NCBI RefSeq assembly: GCF_008824185.1
Contig: NZ_CP044426.1
Location: 434,001 to 498,000 of the forward strand
DNA: 64,000 nt
From: Paracoccus pantotrophus
Lineage (GTDB): Bacteria; Pseudomonadota; Alphaproteobacteria; Rhodobacterales; Rhodobacteraceae
Direction: 5' to 3'
The translations under genes and the position numbers were made by a program. Below, in pieces: positions 49,408-58,299 of the stretch. The notes below the pieces were generated by a model that was given only the letters and a program-made list of their open reading frames with translations, did not search any database and was not told the DNA's origin. Every line of letters starts with the position of its first letter. The first letter of the stretch is position 1.

Positions 49408-50131
49408 TCAGGCGCTGGATGCCCGCGCGGCGCGGCTGAACGACCGCTATCGCCACCACGCGGCGACCGAGGTGCTGCGGCGCGCCCTGCGCGACCCCGA
49501 CCTGGGCTCGACCACGCTGGTTTCCAGTTTCGGGGCGGAATCGGTGGTGCTTCTGCACATGGTCTCGGTGGTGGCGCCGGGGACGCCGGTGTTGTTCATC
49601 GACACGATGATGCTGTTCCAGGAGACGCTGGACTATCAGCTGGAAGTGACGGAACGGCTGAAGCTGACCGATGTGCGGGTGATCCGCGCCACCGAGCGCG
49701 AGGTGGCGCTGAACGACCCGGACGGCACGCTGCACCGGTTCAACACCGATGCCTGCTGCGATTTCCGCAAGACCGTGCCGCTGGAGCGCGAGCTGTCCAG
49801 GTTCGACGCCTGGATCACCGGCCGCAAGCGCTTCCAGGGCGGCGAGCGCCAGCAGCTGGAGTTCTTCGAGGCCGAGCCGCCGTCGCGGCTGCGCATCAAC
49901 CCGCTGGCCCATTGGCGTCCGCAGGACGTCCAGGACTACATGGCCGAGAACAACCTGCCGCGTCACCCGCTGGTCGCCAGGGGCTATGCCTCGATCGGCT
50001 GCGCGCCCTGCACCTCGCCGGTCAAGCCGGGCGAAGACCCGCGCGCCGGCCGCTGGCGGGGCAGCCAGAAGACCGAATGCGGCATCCATTTCATCGGCGG
50101 GCGCATGGTCCGCACAGGAGCGAAGGCATGA
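49400..50131 (+). CDS. cysH: Adenylylsulfate (APS/PAPS) reductase, 4Fe-4S type
   Basis: This 243-residue enzyme reduces activated sulfate to sulfite. The PP-loop domain has TLVSSFGAESVVLLHM. The cluster Cys residues that mark APS-type (plant-like) reductases are present: Cys119-Cys120 (DACCDFRK) and Cys201-x2-Cys204 (GCAPCTSP). The C-terminal ECGIH provides the catalytic Cys. It therefore likely prefers APS over PAPS. It overlaps cysI by 8 nt upstream and the DUF934 gene by 4 nt downstream. Confidence 0.92.
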   Translation: MLDQALDARAARLNDRYRHHAATEVLRRALRDPDLGSTTLVSSFGAESVVLLHMVSVVAPGTPVLFIDTMMLFQETLDYQLEVTERLKLTDVRVIRATEREVALNDPDGTLHRFNTDACCDFRKTVPLERELSRFDAWITGRKRFQGGERQQLEFFEAEPPSRLRINPLAHWRPQDVQDYMAENNLPRHPLVARGYASIGCAPCTSPVKPGEDPRAGRWRGSQKTECGIHFIGGRMVRTGAKA

Positions 50132-50499
50132 GCGATTTCATTCTGGTCCGCGATGACGGCTTCCACCCCCATGACGGGGTCGAGCCGGTCACCCTGGCGC
50201 CCGATACGAGCCTGGCCGATCTCGAGTCCTATCTGGCGCATGACCTGATCGCCATCGACTTTCCGGCCATGACCGACGGGCGCGGCTTCTCGCTGGCCCG
50301 CATGCTGCGCCAGAAGGGCTACAAGGGCCGGCTGCGCGCCGTGGGCAAGCTGATCGCGGACCAATATGCCATGGCCCGCCGCGTCGGCTTCGACGAGGTG
50401 CAGATCCCCGCCGCGCTGGCCGAGCGCCAGCCGCAGGACCAATGGCTCTATCGCGCCGATTGGCGCGACTGGGACCATCGGTCGCGGCTCGCCGGCTGA
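50128..50499 (+). CDS. DUF934 protein of the sulfate operon
   Basis: This 123-residue cytoplasmic protein of the DUF934 family contains IDFPAMTDGRGFSLARMLRQ and GYKGRLRAVGKLIADQYAMA, and ends in DWRDWDHRSRLAG. It is always found with cysH/cysI and is thought to be an oxidoreductase-associated accessory. ATG 50128 overlaps the cysH stop as ATGA. It is 55 nt ahead of the reductase gene. The exact role is unknown. Confidence 0.88.
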   Translation: MSDFILVRDDGFHPHDGVEPVTLAPDTSLADLESYLAHDLIAIDFPAMTDGRGFSLARMLRQKGYKGRLRAVGKLIADQYAMARRVGFDEVQIPAALAERQPQDQWLYRADWRDWDHRSRLAG

Positions 50500-50554
50500 A
50501 ACCTGGGGTTTCGCCCCGTCCTCCCATGCATTAGATAGACCGGGAATCCCGAAC

Positions 50555-51391
50555 ATGACACTGGATCTTTCCGTGGACCTTGCCGCCAAACCCGCCAAGA
50601 CGTTGCCCGACGCCCAGACCGTGACCTCGGTCAGGCACTGGACGGACCGGCTGTTCTCGTTCCGGGTGACGCGGCCGGCCAGCCTGCGCTTCCGCTCGGG
50701 CGAATTCGTGATGATCGGTCTGCCGGACGACAACGGCAAGCCGATCCTGCGCGCCTATTCCATCGCCTCGCCCAACTGGGACGAGGAGCTGGAATTCTAT
50801 TCGATCAAGGTGCCGGACGGGCCGCTGACCTCGCGGCTGCAGAACATCCAGCCGGGCGACCAGATCATCCTGCGCCCCAAGCCTGTGGGCACGCTGGTGC
50901 TGGACGCGCTCCTGCCCGGCAAGCGGCTGTGGTTCCTGGCCACCGGCACCGGCATCGCGCCCTTTGCCAGCCTGATGCGCGACCCCGAGACCTATGAGCG
51001 CTACGAGCAGGTGGTGATGATGCATACCTGCCGCACCGCCGACGAGCTGGCCTATGGCCGCGAACTGGTCCAGAACCTGCGCCACGACCCGCTCTTGGGC
51101 GAGCTTTACGGCGAGGAATTCGCCAGCCGGCTGCTGTATTACCCGACGACGACGCGGGAAGCGACGCAATACACGGGCCGGATCACCGACAACCTGACCT
51201 CGGGCAAGGTGTTCGCCGACCTGAACCTGCCGCCAATGGATGCGGCAAATGACCGCGCCATGATCTGCGGCAGCCTGGCCTTCAACACCGATGTGAAGGC
51301 GGTACTGGAAGGCTTCGGCCTGCGCGAGGGCGCCAACAGCGATCCCAAGGAGTTCGTGGTCGAGAAGGCCTTCGTCGGCGACGGCATCTGA
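50555..51391 (+). CDS. fpr: Ferredoxin-NADP reductase
   Basis: This 278-residue FAD enzyme moves electrons between NADPH and ferredoxin or flavodoxin. FAD binding is marked by RAYSIASPNWD and the beta-barrel FRSGEFVMIGLP. NADP binding shows GTGIAPFASLMRDP. The C-terminal extension EFVVEKAFVGDGI, with its aromatic residue and tail, matches the bacterial subclass. In this operon it probably supplies the sulfite reductase with electrons through a ferredoxin not encoded here. ATG 50555 gives the family length. A composite 3'-end element follows. Confidence 0.92.
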   Translation: MTLDLSVDLAAKPAKTLPDAQTVTSVRHWTDRLFSFRVTRPASLRFRSGEFVMIGLPDDNGKPILRAYSIASPNWDEELEFYSIKVPDGPLTSRLQNIQPGDQIILRPKPVGTLVLDALLPGKRLWFLATGTGIAPFASLMRDPETYERYEQVVMMHTCRTADELAYGRELVQNLRHDPLLGELYGEEFASRLLYYPTTTREATQYTGRITDNLTSGKVFADLNLPPMDAANDRAMICGSLAFNTDVKAVLEGFGLREGANSDPKEFVVEKAFVGDGI

Positions 51392-51399
51392 CGCCGCAG

Positions 51400-51452
51400 C
51401 CGGGGGCTTTGCGCCCCCGGACCCCCGCAGGATATTTGGACAAGAAAGAAGC
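51400..51452 (+). terminator. Composite 3'-end element: G/C hairpin plus GGATATTTG tail
   Basis: CCGGGGGC pairs with GCCCCCGG over TTTGC (51400-51420), 9 nt after the fpr stop. ACCCCCGCA and GGATATTTGGACAAGAAAGA follow. The hairpin arms equal those at 489-509, which lie on the other strand 51 kb away. Confidence 0.65.
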
Positions 51453-51458
51453 CCGGCG

Positions 51459-51487
51459 TTGACAGTTCGCCGGGCGACGCCCATGTT
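51459..51487 (+). promoter_or_regulatory. Candidate topA promoter, -35 inside a hairpin loop
   Basis: TTGACA (51459-51464) and CATGTT (51482-51487) are 17 bp apart, 29 bp before the topA start. The -35 box lies in the loop of GCCCGGCG (51451-51458) and CGCCGGGC (51468-51475). The -10 is poor. Confidence 0.4.
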
Positions 51488-51516
51488 CCGGCGCCGAATC
51501 AAGCGAAGGAATCTTC

Positions 51517-54072
51517 ATGCCCGTCGTCGTCGTTGAATCACCGGCCAAGGCCAAAACGATCAACAAATACCTGGGCGACGACTATACGGTTCTGGCCTCG
51601 TTCGGGCATGTGCGCGACCTGCCGCCCAAGGATGGCAGCGTCGATCCTGAGGCGGATTTCGCCATGAAATGGGAAGTGGCCTCGGAATCCAGGAAGCACG
51701 TCAAGGCGATCAAGGATGCGCTGGCCTCGGACCCGAAGCTGATCCTGGCCACCGACCCCGACCGCGAGGGCGAGGCGATCTCCTGGCACCTGCTGGAGAC
51801 ACTGGCGCCGGCGCTGAAGAAGGGCGCCGAGGTCAGCCGCGTCACCTTCAACGCCATCACCAGGAATGCCGTGACCGAGGCCATGGCCAATCCGCGCCAG
51901 ATCGACCAGCCGCTGGTCGATGCCTATCTGGCGCGCCGGGCGCTGGACTACCTGGTCGGCTTCAACCTGTCGCCGGTCCTGTGGCGCAAGCTGCCGGGCG
52001 CCAAGTCGGCGGGCCGGGTGCAGTCGGTCGCCCTGCGCATCATCGTCGACCGGGAAATGGAGATCGAGGCCTTCAAGGCCCGCGAATACTGGTCGGTCCA
52101 TGCCCGGCTGGCGACGCCGCGCGGCGACGAATACGATGCGACCATGACTGTCTTCGGCGGCAAGAAGCTGGAACGCTTCGACATCGCCACCGAGGAGCAG
52201 GCGAAGCTCGCCGTGGCCGCGATCACCTCGCGCGACCTGAGCGTCGCCAGCGTCGCCGCCAAGCCCGCCAGCCGCAATCCCTGGCCGCCCTTCATGACCT
52301 CGACCCTGCAGCAGGAGGCCAGCCGCAAGCTGGGCCTTGGCGCCCGGGCCTGCATGTCGGCGGCGCAGCGGCTCTACGAGGCGGGCCACATCACCTATAT
52401 GCGGACCGACGGCATCGACATGGCGCCCGAGGCGGTGATGGCGGTGCGCGATGCCATCAAGGCGCGGTTCGGGGCGGAATACCTGCCGAAATCGCCGCGC
52501 ATGTACAAGAACAAGGCCAAGAACGCGCAGGAAGCGCATGAATGTATCCGGCCGACCGACATGATGCTGTCGCCGGACCGCCTTCCTGTCGCCGACAAGG
52601 ACCAGAAGGCGCTTTACGACCTGATCTGGAAGCGGACCCTGGCCAGCCAGATGGAATCGGCCCGCATGGAGCGCACCACGGTCGAGCTTGCCTCGGCCGA
52701 CGGGCAGGTGGGCCTGCGCGCCAATGGCCAGGTGATGCTGTTCGACGGCTTCCTGCGGGTCTATGATCAGGGCCGCGACGACGAGGAGGACGAGGACGGC
52801 CGCCGCCTGCCGCTTATCCACGAGGGTGAGACGGCCGATAAGCGCGCGGTCACCCCCGAGCAGCATTTCACCCAGGCCCCGCCGCGCTATACCGAGGCCA
52901 CGCTGGTCAAGCGCATGGAGGAACTGGGGATCGGCCGGCCCTCGACCTATGCCTCGATCATCGGCACGATCCAGGACCGCGACTATGTCCGCAAGGAGCA
53001 GAACCGCCTGATCCCCGAGGACAAGGGCCGGCTGGTCACCATCTTCCTGCAGAAATACTTCCCGCGCTATGTCAGCTACGACTTCACCGCCAACCTGGAG
53101 GGGGAGCTCGACGACATCTCCTCGGGCGAGCGCGCCTATCGCGAGGTGTTGCGCCGTTTCTGGCGGGATTTCACCGCCGCGCTGGAGGGCACCAGCGAGC
53201 TGCGCATCTCCGAGGTGCTGGAGGCGATCGACGAGGCGCTGGCGCCGCATCTCTACCCGCCGCGGCCCGACGGGTCGGATCCGCGCGAATGCCCGCTGTG
53301 CCACAAGGGACGGCTGCATCTGAAGACGGCGCGCTCGGGCGGGGCCTTCATCGGCTGCTCGATGTATCCCGATTGCCGCTTCACCCGGCCTATCAGCAGC
53401 CCGGATGCCGATATGGTGGGCGATACCGTGCTGGGCGTGGACCAGGGCGACGAGATCAGCCTGAAGAATGGCCGCTTCGGGCCTTACGTCCAGCGTGGCG
53501 AGGCGACGGCTGAACAGCCGAAGCCGCCACGCGCCTCGATCCCCAAGGGCTGGGATCTGGCCTCGGTCGACCTGGAGCGGGCGCTGGCGCTCTTGTCGCT
53601 GCCGCGCGAGATCGGCCTGCATCCCGAGGACGGCGTGCCGGTCGAGGCCGGCATCGGCCGCTACGGCCCCTATGTGAAGCATGGCGCGAAATACGCCAAC
53701 CTGCCGGACGTGGACGAGGTCTTCACCATCGGCATGAACCGCGCGGTCGAGGTGCTGGCCTCGAAGCAGGTGCGGGGCAGGGCGGCTGCCGCCGCGCCGT
53801 TGGCGGAACTGGGCGAGCATCCCGAGGGTGGGCCGGTGCAGGTGATGAGCGGCCGCTATGGCCCCTATGTCAAATGGGGCAAGGTCAATGCGACGCTGCC
53901 CCGTGACCTGGAGCCCGGCGCGGTCACGCTGGAGCGCGCGCTGGAGTTGATTGCCGAGAAGGCCGCGAAATCCGGCAAGAAACCGGCGAAGAAGGCTGCC
54001 GCGAAAAAGCCCGCCGAAAAGAAGACCGCTGCCAAGAAGCCGGCTGCGGCCAAGGCGAAGAAGGCCGGCTAA
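51517..54072 (+). CDS. topA: DNA topoisomerase I
   Basis: This 851-residue type IA topoisomerase relaxes negative supercoils. The Toprim domain has VVVESPAKAKTINKYLG and ATDPDREGEAISWHLL. The active-site Tyr lies in GHITYMRTDGIDM. The GxGRPSTYASII segment is present (EELGIGRPSTYASIIGTIQ). One C4 zinc finger follows (CPLCHKG to CSMYPDC), then two OB/TopoC repeats with RYGPYVK. The end is a Lys/Ala-rich tail (KKPAKKAAAKK) typical of actinobacterial and alphaproteobacterial TopA, which aids processivity. It is monocistronic, with a paired hairpin after the stop. Confidence 0.96.
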   Translation: MPVVVVESPAKAKTINKYLGDDYTVLASFGHVRDLPPKDGSVDPEADFAMKWEVASESRKHVKAIKDALASDPKLILATDPDREGEAISWHLLETLAPALKKGAEVSRVTFNAITRNAVTEAMANPRQIDQPLVDAYLARRALDYLVGFNLSPVLWRKLPGAKSAGRVQSVALRIIVDREMEIEAFKAREYWSVHARLATPRGDEYDATMTVFGGKKLERFDIATEEQAKLAVAAITSRDLSVASVAAKPASRNPWPPFMTSTLQQEASRKLGLGARACMSAAQRLYEAGHITYMRTDGIDMAPEAVMAVRDAIKARFGAEYLPKSPRMYKNKAKNAQEAHECIRPTDMMLSPDRLPVADKDQKALYDLIWKRTLASQMESARMERTTVELASADGQVGLRANGQVMLFDGFLRVYDQGRDDEEDEDGRRLPLIHEGETADKRAVTPEQHFTQAPPRYTEATLVKRMEELGIGRPSTYASIIGTIQDRDYVRKEQNRLIPEDKGRLVTIFLQKYFPRYVSYDFTANLEGELDDISSGERAYREVLRRFWRDFTAALEGTSELRISEVLEAIDEALAPHLYPPRPDGSDPRECPLCHKGRLHLKTARSGGAFIGCSMYPDCRFTRPISSPDADMVGDTVLGVDQGDEISLKNGRFGPYVQRGEATAEQPKPPRASIPKGWDLASVDLERALALLSLPREIGLHPEDGVPVEAGIGRYGPYVKHGAKYANLPDVDEVFTIGMNRAVEVLASKQVRGRAAAAAPLAELGEHPEGGPVQVMSGRYGPYVKWGKVNATLPRDLEPGAVTLERALELIAEKAAKSGKKPAKKAAAKKPAEKKTAAKKPAAAKAKKAG

Positions 54073-54093
54073 GACGCCCGGCTGCGCGGCTGC

Positions 54094-54182
54094 GTCATGG
54101 GTATTTGAGGAACGAAGAAGCGGCGATTGCGCTGAAAATCGGGCGCTGCACGGGTCTTCTCTGTTCTTCAAATACCCATGAC
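54094..54182. terminator. Head-to-head 3'-end elements, 27-bp arms
   Basis: The arm at 54094-54120 and the reverse complement of 54156-54182 agree at 24 of 27 positions, with a 35-nt spacer. Each arm is a full GGGTATTTG element (GTCATGGGTATTTGAGGAAC and its mirror). It lies 21 nt after topA and about 96 nt before ggt, and would fold into one long hairpin. Confidence 0.7.
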
Positions 54183-54278
54183 ACGAGCGGGACGCTGGCG
54201 CGGCGCCGCGGTTTTGGCTTTTTGATCCGAGCCGTTCTGCTGCTAGGCTCGACCCGCAAGGGTTGAGTGGAGGGCGCC

Positions 54279-56018
54279 ATGAAGGAACGAATCGTGGGGA
54301 TGGGGCGGGTGTCGGCCGTCGTGCTGGCCGGCTGCATCGCATTTCCAGCGGCGGCGCAGGAGGCCGCGATCTTCGACGTGATGGACCGGATCCATCCGGT
54401 CTGGGCGGAAAGCGGCATGGTCTCGGCGCAGGAGCGGCTGGCAGCCGAGATCGGCCGCGACATCATGGCCCAGGGCGGCAACGCGGTCGACGCGAGCGTG
54501 GCTGTGGCCTTTGCCCTGGCCGTCACCCTGCCGCGTGCCGGCAATATCGGCGGCGGCGGCTTTATGCTGGTCCATGATGCCGAGACCGGCCAGACCCATG
54601 CCATCGACTATCGCGAGATGGCGCCGCAGGGTGCCTCGCGCGACATGTTCCTGGACGCGGCGGGCGAGGCCGACAGCGAGAAGTCGCTTTACAGCGGCGC
54701 GGCCTCGGGCGTGCCGGGGACGGTGGCGGGGATGAAGCTGGCGCTGGACAAATACGGCAGCATGGACTGGGCCGAGGTCATCGCCCCGGCGATCCGGTTG
54801 GCCGAGGAGGGGATCACCGTCACCCCGGAGCTGGCCGACAGCATCGAGGCCGAGCGCGAGCATCTGGAGAAGTTTCCCTCGAGCGCCGCGATCTTCTTCA
54901 AGGAGGGTGGGGCGGCCTATCGGCCCGGCGACCGGCTGGTGCAGGCCGATCTGGCCGCGACGCTGAAGAAGATCGCCGCCGAGGGGCCGGACGGATTCTA
55001 CAAGGGCGAGGTGGCCGAGGCCATCGTCCGCGCGGTACAGGAGGCCGGCGGGCTGATCACCGTCGAGGACATGGCCGCCTACAAGCCTGTCGAGCGCGAG
55101 CCGGTGCGCGGCAGCTATCGCGGCCATGACATCGTCTCGATGCCGCCGCCCTCGTCCGGCGGGGTGCATCTGATCCAGATCCTGAACGCGCTGGAAGGCT
55201 ATCCGATCGGGGCGCTGGGGCAGAACTCGGGCGAGACGATCCACCTGATGGCCGAGGCGATGAAGCTGGCCTATGCCGACCGCTCGGAATATCTGGGCGA
55301 TCCGGATTTCGTTGAGGTGCCGGTGGCGGCGCTGACCAGCAAGGATTACGCGGTCGAGATGCGCCGCAAGATCAGCGCCGATTTCGCCACGCCCTCGGTG
55401 ATGATCAAGCCGGCCGATCTCGCGCCCTACGAATCCGACCAGACCACGCATTTCTCGGTGGTGGACAAGCAGGGCAACGCGGTCTCGAACACCTATACCA
55501 TCAACCTGAATTACGGATCGGGCCTGGTGGCGGCGGGCACCGGCGTCCTGATGAACAACGAGATGGACGATTTCTCGGCCAAGCCGGGCGTGCCCAATGC
55601 CTTTGGTCTGGTCGGGGGCGATGCCAATGCGGTCGAGCCGGGCAAGCGTCCGCTGTCCTCGATGACCCCCACCATGGTGCTGAAGGACGGCAAGGTCTGG
55701 CTGGTTACCGGTTCGCCCGGCGGTGCGCGGATCATCACCACGGTCCTGCAGGTGGTGATGAACATGATCGACCACGGCATGAACGTGGCCGAGGCCTCGA
55801 CCGCGCCGCGCATCCATCACCAGTGGCTGCCCGACGAGCTGCGGGTGGAAGAGGGCATCAGCCTGGACACCATTCGCATCCTGCAAGGCAAGGGGCATGG
55901 CGTCGCGGTCAAGGAGGCGATGGGCTCGACCCAGTCGATCATGCGCGACCCGGCGACGGGCACGCTTTACGGCGCCTCGGATCCGCGCCGGCCGGACGCG
56001 GCGACGCTGGGCTACTGA
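54279..56018 (+). CDS. ggt: Gamma-glutamyltransferase
   Basis: This 579-residue periplasmic enzyme cleaves glutathione and transfers the gamma-glutamyl group. A signal peptide (residues about 1-24, ending AAAQ) precedes the fold: LAAEIGRDIMAQGGNAVDAS, LPRAGNIGGGGFMLV and YREMAP. It self-cleaves before Thr389 in DQTTHFSVVD, making the two subunits. The substrate and oxyanion segments NNEMDDFSAKPG and GSPGGARIITTVLQ are intact. ATG 54279 has GGAGGG upstream. Together with the GsiA-like importer at 3673 it would fit recycling of glutathione peptides, a loose inference. It overlaps the convergent DUF488 gene by 7 nt. Confidence 0.93.
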   Translation: MKERIVGMGRVSAVVLAGCIAFPAAAQEAAIFDVMDRIHPVWAESGMVSAQERLAAEIGRDIMAQGGNAVDASVAVAFALAVTLPRAGNIGGGGFMLVHDAETGQTHAIDYREMAPQGASRDMFLDAAGEADSEKSLYSGAASGVPGTVAGMKLALDKYGSMDWAEVIAPAIRLAEEGITVTPELADSIEAEREHLEKFPSSAAIFFKEGGAAYRPGDRLVQADLAATLKKIAAEGPDGFYKGEVAEAIVRAVQEAGGLITVEDMAAYKPVEREPVRGSYRGHDIVSMPPPSSGGVHLIQILNALEGYPIGALGQNSGETIHLMAEAMKLAYADRSEYLGDPDFVEVPVAALTSKDYAVEMRRKISADFATPSVMIKPADLAPYESDQTTHFSVVDKQGNAVSNTYTINLNYGSGLVAAGTGVLMNNEMDDFSAKPGVPNAFGLVGGDANAVEPGKRPLSSMTPTMVLKDGKVWLVTGSPGGARIITTVLQVVMNMIDHGMNVAEASTAPRIHHQWLPDELRVEEGISLDTIRILQGKGHGVAVKEAMGSTQSIMRDPATGTLYGASDPRRPDAATLGY

Positions 56019-56359
56019 GCCAGGTAATCGCGCAGGGCGACGGCATTGTTGTGCTCGGTGTCCCTGGCGCCGTAGAGCAGCGTCACCGGGCCCTTGCGGA
56101 TCAGCGCCCGCAGCTCGCGCAGGGATTCGGGATTGGCATCCAGTTCCGCAGCATAGCGGCGGCGGAACTCGGGCCATTTCTCGGGGTCGTGTCCGAACCA
56201 GTGGCGCAGGTCGTCCGAGGGCGCGATGTCCTTGAGCCAGAGATCGGCCCCCAGCGTCTCGCGGCTGATCCCGCGCGGCCAGATACGGTCCACCAGCACC
56301 TTGCGCCCCTCATGCGGACGGGGCGGATCATAGGCGCGGCGGAGAAAGATGTCGGTCAT
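56012..56359 (-). CDS. DUF488 family protein
   Basis: This 115-residue cytoplasmic protein of the DUF488 (YeaO-like) family has RRAYDPPRPHEGRKVLVDRI, WPRGISRETLGADLWLKDIA, PSDDLRHWFGHDPEKWPEF and GPVTLLYGARDTEHNNAVAL. The conserved Arg, His and Trp positions are kept. Function unknown in the family. ATG 56359 gives the full domain. It is monocistronic; its stop overlaps that of ggt. Confidence 0.88.
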   Translation of the reverse strand: MTDIFLRRAYDPPRPHEGRKVLVDRIWPRGISRETLGADLWLKDIAPSDDLRHWFGHDPEKWPEFRRRYAAELDANPESLRELRALIRKGPVTLLYGARDTEHNNAVALRDYLAQ

Positions 56360-57617
<1,258 letters not shown>

Positions 57618-57620
57618 GCC

Positions 57621-58247
57621 ATGTCCGAAGCCCTCTCTGACGCCGCCCTGCTGGAACTGGCCGAGCATATCGCGCTGCGCCGCGGAAACGACGTGATCTC
57701 GACCCAGGTCGCCTTCGGCGAGCTGACGGTGAACGCGACGCTCTCGGGCGTGATCGGCCTGATCGAGTTCCTGCGCAACGATCCGAACTGCCGTTTTTCC
57801 ACGCTGATCGACATCACCGCTGTGGACAACCCGGCACGGCCGGCGCGCTTCGACGTGGTCTATCACCTGCTGTCAATGTATCAGAACCAGCGCATCCGGG
57901 TGAAGGTCCAGGTGCGCGAGGACGAGCTGGTGCCCAGCCTGACCGGCGTCTTCCCCGGCGCCGGCTGGTATGAGCGCGAGGTCTTCGACCTGTTCGGCAT
58001 CCTGTTTTCGGGCCATGCCGACCTGCGCCGCATCCTGACCGATTACGGCTTCCGCGGCCATCCGCTGCGCAAGGACTTTCCCACCACCGGCTATACCGAG
58101 GTGCGCTGGAGCGACATCGAGAAGCGGGTGGTCTACGAGCCGGTGAACCTGGTTCAGGAATACCGCCAGTTCGACTTCCTGTCCCCCTGGGAGGGCGCGA
58201 AATACGTGCTTCCGGGCGACGAGAAGGCGCCGGAGGCGAAGAAGTGA
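57621..58247 (+). CDS. nuoC: NADH-quinone oxidoreductase subunit C (Nqo5)
   Basis: This 208-residue, cofactor-free subunit joins the iron-sulfur arm to NuoD. The 30-kDa family signature ERE(V/A)FDLFGI appears as YEREVFDLFGILFSGHADLR, followed by ILTDYGFRGHPLRKDFP. An alphaproteobacterial C-terminus (WEGAKYVLPGDEKAPEAKK) ends it. It is encoded as a separate protein, not fused to NuoD as in E. coli. It starts 3 nt after nuoB; 52 nt separate it from nuoD. Confidence 0.96.
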   Translation: MSEALSDAALLELAEHIALRRGNDVISTQVAFGELTVNATLSGVIGLIEFLRNDPNCRFSTLIDITAVDNPARPARFDVVYHLLSMYQNQRIRVKVQVREDELVPSLTGVFPGAGWYEREVFDLFGILFSGHADLRRILTDYGFRGHPLRKDFPTTGYTEVRWSDIEKRVVYEPVNLVQEYRQFDFLSPWEGAKYVLPGDEKAPEAKK

Positions 58248-58299
58248 CCGCAGCCGCGCAGCCTGCCTGCGCGCCACGCATCGGATTTGAGGGCTGACC

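Noticed and set aside
51538..54342. Antisense open frame of 934 codons over topA
   Set aside because: The translation is Arg/Gln/Gly/His-rich with no domain pattern, and topA on the other strand is unmistakable. High GC keeps antisense frames open.
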